Shown one piece after another: positions 6,231-10,386 of a stretch of 10,386 nucleotides of DNA (position 1 is its first letter; each line of letters begins with the position of its first letter). Source of the stretch: Flaviramulus sp. Its GTDB lineage: Bacteria > Bacteroidota > Bacteroidia > Flavobacteriales > Flavobacteriaceae. The notes beneath the pieces were generated by a model, which had not been told where the DNA came from, did not search any database, and worked only from the letters and a program-made list of their open reading frames with translations. Made by a program: the position numbers and the translations under genes. The stretch lies in assembly GCA_023255235.1 (NCBI GenBank), contig JALRJA010000080.1, forward strand, positions 1-10,386, written 5' to 3'.

Positions 6231-7775
6231 TTACAAATTAAATGTTATGCCTTGAGCTAAAGGCAGTTCGGCTGTATAATTTATAGTATTGGTTTGGCGG
6301 CGCATATATATTTTCCAGGCATCACTGCCAGATTCACGTCCGCCTCCTGTTTCTTTTTCTCCTCCAAAAGCTCCGCCAATTTCTGCTCCAGATGTTCCAA
6401 TATTAACGTTGGCAATACCGCAATCTGAACCGGTAACAGACAGGAAGCTTTCGGCTTCGGTTAAGTTATTGGTCATAATAGCCGAGCTTAACCCTTGTGC
6501 TACATTGTTTTGAATAGCAATAGCATCTTGAATGTCTCCTGTATATTTTAATAAATATAAAATGGGAGCAAAGGTTTCTTCTTGAACAATTTTAAAATTG
6601 GGTTTTGCTTCGGCAATAGCGGGTTTAACGTAGCAACCACTTTCATAGCCTTTGCCAGACAAAACCCCGCCTTCAACTACAATATGCCCACCTTCTTCTT
6701 TTACTTTTTTTAGTGCATTTTGATACATTTTTACAGCATCTATATCAATTAAAGGACCAACATGATTATTTTGGTCTAAGGGGTTTCCAATGCGTAATTG
6801 TTTGTAAGCATCAACAAGTGCTTTTTTGACTTGGTTATAAATACGCTCGTGTATAATAAGTCTTCTTGTAGAAGTGCAGCGTTGTCCTGCTGTTCCAACA
6901 GCGCCAAAAACAGCACCTATAACAGTCATTTTAATATCGGCATTTGGTGTTACAATAATGGCGTTGTTACCACCTAATTCTAATAAGGTTTTACCTAAGC
7001 GACCAGCAACTTGTTGAGCTACAATTTTGCCCATTCGAGTTGATCCAGTTGCCGAAATTAAGGGTATTTGAGTGTCTTTGGTTAGCATTTCGCCAACATT
7101 GTAATTTCCGGTAACCAAACACGAAATGCCTTCGGGGAGGTTGTTGTCTTTAAATACTTTTGCAGCAATATTTTGGCAAGCAATACCGCAAAGAGGTGTT
7201 TTTTCGCTTGGTTTCCAGATACAAACATTACCGCATACCCAAGCCAAAGCTGTATTCCATGACCATACCGCAACAGGGAAGTTGAATGCCGATATAATAC
7301 CAACAATACCCAAAGGATGGTATTGTTCATACATTCTATGCCCCGACCTTTCAGAATGCATAGTAAAACCGTGTAATTGCCTTGATAGTCCAACTGCAAA
7401 ATCACATATATCAATCATTTCTTGCACTTCACCTAAACCTTCTTGATAACTTTTTCCCATTTCATAGGAAACTAGTTTTCCTAAAGCTTCTTTTTTTTCT
7501 CGCAATACAGTTCCAAATTGTCTTACAATTTCGCCTCGTTTTGGTGCGGGTATAGTTCGCCATATTTTAAAAGCACTTATGGCTGCTTCTCTTGTTTTTA
7601 AATAGTCTTCTTTGGTAGTGGTTTTTATTTTGCCTATTAATTTTCCGTCAACCGGAGAATAGGAGGAAATAATGTCACCATTTGAAAAATTAGTTGAGCC
7701 TGTTGAGGTACCTTCATTAATTTTTTTAACACCTAAAATTTTTAGGGTTTTGTCTATTTCAAAATTAGTTATCAC
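6231..7775 (-). CDS. amaB: ALDH7-family aldehyde dehydrogenase, L-piperideine-6-carboxylate / alpha-aminoadipate semialdehyde dehydrogenase
   Basis: This 514-residue NAD(P)-dependent dehydrogenase oxidises alpha-aminoadipate semialdehyde (in equilibrium with piperideine-6-carboxylate) to alpha-aminoadipate in lysine breakdown. ALDH motifs are complete: Asn165 in NFP, Lys188 in KPSE, GSTRMG (244-249), Glu266 in ELGGNN, catalytic Cys300 in GTAGQRC and EETFAP (399-404). The subfamily is fixed by the C-terminal block SGAEIGGAFGGEK...TGGGRESGSDAWK and by PLAQGI near the end, diagnostic of ALDH7A1/antiquitin and bacterial AmaB/Pcd. The start is GTG: an in-frame TAA lies three codons upstream, and the first internal Met is residue 106, inside the fold. 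No lysine aminotransferase or saccharopine gene lies beside it. It follows the CYTH gene by 71 bases on the same strand. Its convergent neighbour ends 140 bases away, with no clear terminator between. Confidence 0.93.
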   Translation of the reverse strand: MITNFEIDKTLKILGVKKINEGTSTGSTNFSNGDIISSYSPVDGKLIGKIKTTTKEDYLKTREAAISAFKIWRTIPAPKRGEIVRQFGTVLREKKEALGKLVSYEMGKSYQEGLGEVQEMIDICDFAVGLSRQLHGFTMHSERSGHRMYEQYHPLGIVGIISAFNFPVAVWSWNTALAWVCGNVCIWKPSEKTPLCGIACQNIAAKVFKDNNLPEGISCLVTGNYNVGEMLTKDTQIPLISATGSTRMGKIVAQQVAGRLGKTLLELGGNNAIIVTPNADIKMTVIGAVFGAVGTAGQRCTSTRRLIIHERIYNQVKKALVDAYKQLRIGNPLDQNNHVGPLIDIDAVKMYQNALKKVKEEGGHIVVEGGVLSGKGYESGCYVKPAIAEAKPNFKIVQEETFAPILYLLKYTGDIQDAIAIQNNVAQGLSSAIMTNNLTEAESFLSVTGSDCGIANVNIGTSGAEIGGAFGGEKETGGGRESGSDAWKIYMRRQTNTINYTAELPLAQGITFNL

Positions 7776-7846
7776 GTTGTGTTAAATTATAGATTTGTTA
7801 GTAATATTAAATAATTTATGAATATACCAATAAAAATTGGGTTTTT

Positions 7847-8320
7847 TTAAAGAGTCCATTTTTGATACGGATGTTTACTTAGTTGTGAATTATAATATTT
7901 TACATCTCCTGTGACTTCATCTCCTAGCCAATTGGGTTTTTCAAAAACTTCGGTTTTGCTTTGTAGCTCTATTTCGGCTATAATTAACCCATTGTTATCA
8001 CCATAAAACTCATCAATTTCAAAAATATGATTATTTAATTTTACCTCGTAACGTGTTTTGTTTATCACACCTGGTTCGCAAATTTTTAACAGAGCTTGGG
8101 CTTCTGTTTTTTTAATTTCCTTTTCCCATTCAAATCGTGCTAATCCATCATTTGAAGATTGCCCTTTAACAGTTATGTATGCTTTATTGCCTTTTATTCT
8201 TACTCTTACGGTTCTTGCTTTATGGGTGTTTAAAAACCCTTGAATAATTGGGGTTTGTTTTGATGCTTGTTTTTTAAAGTCGAGTGATTTAACTAAAAAC
8301 TTACGTTCTATTTCTATCAT
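7847..8320 (-). CDS. CYTH-domain protein, probable inorganic triphosphatase
   Basis: At 157 residues this is a single CYTH domain (triphosphate tunnel metalloenzyme). The hallmark ExExK is EIERK at residues 3-7. Tunnel residues follow in family order: Arg39 and Arg41 (VRVRIKG), Lys52 (VKG), Glu64 and Glu66 (FEWEKEI), Lys88 and Arg90 (KTRYEV), Asp103 (EIDEF) and Glu116/Glu118 (AEIEL). Acidic residues bind the metal and basic residues hold the triphosphate. Short bacterial CYTH proteins such as that of Nitrosomonas europaea hydrolyse tripolyphosphate, so this is the best guess; thiamine triphosphatase or a signalling-nucleotide role remains possible. No CHAD domain is present. The start is ATG, immediately before MIEIERK. 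It is divergent from dinB (90 bases between) and upstream of the ALDH gene. Confidence 0.88.
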   Translation of the reverse strand: MIEIERKFLVKSLDFKKQASKQTPIIQGFLNTHKARTVRVRIKGNKAYITVKGQSSNDGLARFEWEKEIKKTEAQALLKICEPGVINKTRYEVKLNNHIFEIDEFYGDNNGLIIAEIELQSKTEVFEKPNWLGDEVTGDVKYYNSQLSKHPYQKWTL

Positions 8321-8410
8321 TAAAGTTGCATGAGATTAGATTTAAAAATGTGTTTTTATAACTTTTTTATTAATAAAAAAAGTATGTTAATTATTGTCTA
8401 AATTTACATC

Positions 8411-9508
8411 ATGTTGAGCGATTTACCAATAAGAAAAATTATTCATATTGATATGGATGCTTTTTATGCTTCTGTAGAACAAATGGATAATCCGGAATTA
8501 CAAGGAAAGCCTGTTGCTGTAGGCGGTAGTGAGAAACGCGGTGTAATTAGTGCGGCAAGTTATGAGGCTAGAAAATTTGGTGTTAGAAGTGCTATGGCAG
8601 GAAATTTGGCTGTTAAATTATGTTCTGATTTAATTTTTGTTAAACCTAATTTTGATAGATATACTGAAATATCAAAGGCTATTAGAAGTATTTTTTATGA
8701 TTATACAGATTTGGTAGAACCTCTTTCGTTAGATGAAGCTTATTTGGATGTAACCCATAATAAAAAGGGAAACCCAAGTGCTTCTTTGATTGCTAAAGAA
8801 ATTAGAGAGCGTATTTTTAATGAGATTGGTTTAACCGCCTCGGCAGGTATATCTATTAACAAATTTGTTGCTAAAGTGGCTAGTGATTTTAATAAACCTA
8901 ATGGACAAAAAACGGTAAACCCTGAAGATGTGATGGTGTTTTTAGAGCAATTAGATATTAGAAAATTTTATGGTGTAGGTAAGGTTACTGCCGATAAAAT
9001 GTACCAAAACGGTATTTTTACAGGCTTAGATTTAAAGGATAAATCTATGGCTTATTTGGAAGCTAATTTTGGTAAATCTGGCAGGTATTATTATGATGTT
9101 GTGAGAGGGATTCACAATAGTGAGGTAAAGCCTAACCGTATTAGAAAAAGTTTGGCTGCAGAACGCACCTTTAATGAAAATTTATCTAGTGAAGTTTTTA
9201 TGTTAGAGAAGCTTACTAATATAGCTGATGAGGTTTCTAGAAGATTGTCTAAAAGTAAGGTTGCTGGTAAAACGCTAACTTTAAAAATAAAATACAGCGA
9301 TTTTTCATTGCAAACACGTAGTAAAACTATGCCTTATTATATACGTAGTGCTAGTATGATTTTTGATATTGCTAAAGCCTTGCTTTTTCAAGAAAAGCTG
9401 CGTGATTCGGTTAGATTATTAGGCATATCGTTATCTAATTTAAATACGGAAACCAAAAAGCAGCCCGAGCAAAAAAGTGTGAGTGTACAGCTAAAGTTTG
9501 CGTTTTAA
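8411..9508 (+). CDS. dinB: DNA polymerase IV (Y-family translesion polymerase)
   Basis: This 365-residue error-prone polymerase replicates past damaged bases. The metal ligands are Asp14 in HIDMDAFYASVE and Asp108-Glu109 in SLDEAYLD; Tyr19 occupies the steric-gate position that excludes ribonucleotides. SAGISINKFVAKVASDFNKP (144-163) is the conserved palm motif, FYGVGKVTADKM (186-197) is the helix-hairpin-helix thumb, and the little-finger domain occupies about 240-345. The C-terminus ends QLKFAF, which resembles the beta-clamp peptide at the end of E. coli DinB (QLVLGL). The length is full. The ATG is preceded by 90 AT-rich bases shared with the divergent CYTH gene. There is no LexA-like box that I can recognise, so DNA-damage control is not shown. 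Confidence 0.97.
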   Translation: MLSDLPIRKIIHIDMDAFYASVEQMDNPELQGKPVAVGGSEKRGVISAASYEARKFGVRSAMAGNLAVKLCSDLIFVKPNFDRYTEISKAIRSIFYDYTDLVEPLSLDEAYLDVTHNKKGNPSASLIAKEIRERIFNEIGLTASAGISINKFVAKVASDFNKPNGQKTVNPEDVMVFLEQLDIRKFYGVGKVTADKMYQNGIFTGLDLKDKSMAYLEANFGKSGRYYYDVVRGIHNSEVKPNRIRKSLAAERTFNENLSSEVFMLEKLTNIADEVSRRLSKSKVAGKTLTLKIKYSDFSLQTRSKTMPYYIRSASMIFDIAKALLFQEKLRDSVRLLGISLSNLNTETKKQPEQKSVSVQLKFAF

Positions 9509-9523
9509 GTGTGGTGTTTAACT

Positions 9524-9612
9524 GCGTTAGCGATTGTAGTGGCATCCTTTTTTGAGGTACGATAAAAAGATATAACGGAAAGCGCGACCCTGAACCTGTT
9601 TCAGGGTAACGC
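9524..9612 (+). ncRNA. Candidate structured intergenic RNA element (flavobacterial repeat type)
   Basis: Just after dinB, GCGTT (9524-9528) can pair with AACGC (9608-9612), closing a junction that contains two hairpins. The first is CTTTTT (9547-9552) with AAAAAG (9564-9569). The second is ACCCTGAA (9587-9594) with TTCAGGGT (9600-9607) around a CCTGT loop. The primary sequence (GATTGTAGTGGCATCC, AGATATAACGGAAAGCGCGA, AACGCCC) resembles an element I recall recurring between genes in Flavobacteriaceae. It may correspond to the Rfam Flavo-1 motif, but I cannot confirm the match. An alternative pairing, GCG (9582-9584) with CGC (9610-9612), competes with the outer stem. The pairing is seen directly; the RNA identity is inference. 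Confidence 0.4.
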
Positions 9613-9623
9613 CCTTATTTTTA
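9582..9623 (+). terminator. Terminator hairpin of dinB, probably bidirectional with pyk
   Basis: The perfect 8-base stem ACCCTGAA / TTCAGGGT with a 5-base loop can be lengthened by GCG / CGC across a small internal loop, and is followed on the plus strand by TTATTTTTA (9615-9623). It stands between convergent dinB and pyruvate kinase. In the other direction a T-run (CTTTTT complementing 9564-9569) lies about 15 bases beyond the stem, so termination of pyk is less certain. Confidence 0.6.
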
Positions 9624-9633
9624 TGAAAATAAA

Positions 9634-9990
9634 TTAATCGCTTGTAATTTCTCTTACACGTAGGGTGTTTACCATGCCTCTTTCTGCAATTGGCATTGAG
9701 GCTAAACTAATTACCATATCGCCTTTTGATACATACCCTTGTGTTTTGGCAATTCTGTTTATGTCAACTACGGTTTCATCTGTTGAAACAAAACTGTCGT
9801 AAAAAAACACTTTGACTCCCCAAAGTAAGTTAAGTTGTGTTAAAATGCGTTTGTTGGATGTAAATACTAATATGTGGCATGATGGTCGCCATGCCGAAAT
9901 TTGAAAGGCTGTATAACCACTATTTGTTAATGTTGAAATGGCTTTGGCGTTAATTTCGTTTGCCATATTTGCGGCATGGTAACATATAGA
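9634..9990 (-). pseudogene. pyk: Pyruvate kinase, C-terminal fragment truncated at its 5' end by the junction with phage sequence
   Basis: Pyruvate kinase makes pyruvate and ATP from phosphoenolpyruvate and ADP in glycolysis. Only the C-terminal domain is present, about 118 residues of an enzyme of roughly 475. An ATG at 9966 could open a 110-residue frame, but family similarity continues upstream of it in frame: SICYHAAN precedes MANEINAKAISTLTNSGYTA, as in flavobacterial enzymes. A TGA at 9993-9991 then ends the frame, so the ATG is an internal Met. The C-terminal allosteric-type domain shows ISAWRPSCHILVFTSNKRIL and the ending MPIAERGMVNTLRVREITSD. The barrel with the active site is missing. 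Upstream DNA is phage-like and encoded on the other strand. The intact gene probably exists in the organism and the break lies in this contig; a real disruption would remove a central enzyme. Confidence 0.9.
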
Positions 9991-10386
9991 TCAGGTTGGG
10001 AATTTGCATTTATGAAATTCTGTGACGAAAACTCAAACGTTACTCAATGGGCAAGCGAAGCAATACGTATTCCTTATCGCAATCCACTAACCGGCAAGCA
10101 TACAATATATGTGCCGGACTTTTTTATTGCATACGTAGATAAAACTGGTAAACAGTTTGTTGAACTTATTGAAGTTAAACCTTCAAATCAAACTAGTCTA
10201 AAAGAAGCCGGCCGCAGTCGCCACAACCAACTACACGCAGTAGTTAATCAAGCCAAATGGGAAGCTGCAAACGCATACTGTAAACAAAACGGTATTAATT
10301 ACGACTTGATGGTATGTCAGGCAGCTTTTGGTATGGAGTTTACTCTCGGATTTGAAGGAGTATCTTCTACGTGGGACGGTAAAGAT
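9976..10386 (+). CDS. T4-like phage head-completion protein (gp4 family, PD-(D/E)XK nuclease fold), N-terminus missing, open at window end
   Basis: The frame is open for 137 codons to the last base. It reads VTYRSGWEFAFMKFCDEN, then WASEAIRIPYRNPLTGK, VPDFFIAY, ELIEVKP, and NQAKWEAANAYCKQNG. These blocks follow the order of the gp4 head-completion proteins of T4-like myoviruses, especially cyanophage and marine types. Counting from the ATG at 9976, Glu9, Asp48 (VPDF) and Glu66-x-Lys68 (EVK) form a PD-(D/E)XK nuclease active site. Family members carry about 20-30 residues before the Y-R-S/G-W-E block, ending in something like NPTN-I-V; these are absent, so the apparent ATG is probably not the true start. 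A tail after AAFG (MEFTLGFEGVSSTWDGKD) goes beyond the part I recognise. Four of five arginines use CGN codons, against mostly AGA in dinB. No other phage gene is visible. Confidence 0.75.
   Translation, partial: MVTYRSGWEFAFMKFCDENSNVTQWASEAIRIPYRNPLTGKHTIYVPDFFIAYVDKTGKQFVELIEVKPSNQTSLKEAGRSRHNQLHAVVNQAKWEAANAYCKQNGINYDLMVCQAAFGMEFTLGFEGVSSTWDGKD

Noticed and set aside
7827..7840. Hairpin CCAAT-AAAA-ATTGG between the CYTH and ALDH genes
   Set aside because: The stem is five bases and AT-rich. The T-run lies on the plus-strand side, whereas both genes are on the minus strand, so it does not make a good terminator for them.
6289..8243. Four open frames of 61-110 codons inside the ALDH and CYTH genes (6289-6513, 7082-7414, 7126-7446, 8058-8243)
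   Set aside because: All lie within strongly conserved genes in other frames and show no recognisable family features.
8399..8406. TAAATTTA as a -7 box for dinB
   Set aside because: It fits TAnnTTTG except for the last base, but no TTG lies at the right distance and it is only 5 bases from the ATG, so the transcript would be nearly leaderless.
3775..8410. LexA/SOS boxes ahead of recA and dinB
   Set aside because: I compared both upstream regions and found no shared palindrome of convincing length. LexA-type control is also often absent in Bacteroidota.
9976..10386. Integrated prophage at pyk
   Set aside because: Only one phage gene fragment is visible, it is a structural gene already lacking its N-terminus at the join, and there is no integrase, tRNA or att-like repeat. 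A chimeric join explains the data more simply.

Overview
The window looks like chromosomal DNA of a marine-type member of the Flavobacteriaceae (Bacteroidota). It is AT-rich, its promoters resemble the Bacteroidota TTG / TAnnTTTG type rather than the E. coli type, start sites lack clear Shine-Dalgarno sequences, and it carries an ECF sigma factor with a beta-barrel anti-sigma partner and a lipoprotein with an acidic export signal. RecA, pyruvate kinase, the ALDH7-type dehydrogenase and DinB all read as flavobacterial proteins.

Layout. (1) 27-2476, minus strand: a probable three-gene operon transcribed as lipoprotein, ECF sigma factor (TTG start), then a 490-residue protein with a short cytosolic N-terminus, one inner-membrane helix, a long polar linker and a C-terminal outer-membrane barrel domain. 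This is the architecture of a dual membrane-spanning anti-sigma factor. (2) 2477-2772: a gene-free stretch with the likely operon promoter, an inverted repeat and a recA terminator candidate. (3) 2773-3774, minus: recA, with a good promoter candidate just upstream. (4) 4085-6090, plus: a YdfG-like short-chain dehydrogenase and an AlbA_2 (Schlafen-type divergent AAA_4) protein. (5) 6231-8320, minus: an ALDH7-type piperideine-6-carboxylate dehydrogenase downstream of a CYTH-domain triphosphatase. (6) 8411-9508, plus: dinB (DNA polymerase IV), followed by a compact structured element at 9524-9612. (7) 9634-9990, minus: the C-terminal end only of pyruvate kinase. (8) 9976-10386, plus: the start of a T4-like phage head-completion protein (gp4 family, PD-(D/E)XK nuclease fold), open at the window end.

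Most of the window is ordinary chromosome. Two things stand out. The first is the lipoprotein, sigma factor and envelope-spanning anti-sigma operon, a complete surface-to-transcription signalling unit. The second is the abrupt join near 9979-9990, where a 5'-truncated host pyruvate kinase meets a phage structural gene that lacks its own N-terminus. No integrase, att site or other phage gene is visible, and a short overlap of about 12 bases is compatible with both parents. This is most simply a chimeric contig end, although a true recombination event cannot be excluded from the sequence alone. The dinB-pyk junction also holds a foldable intergenic element that resembles a repeated flavobacterial intergenic RNA.
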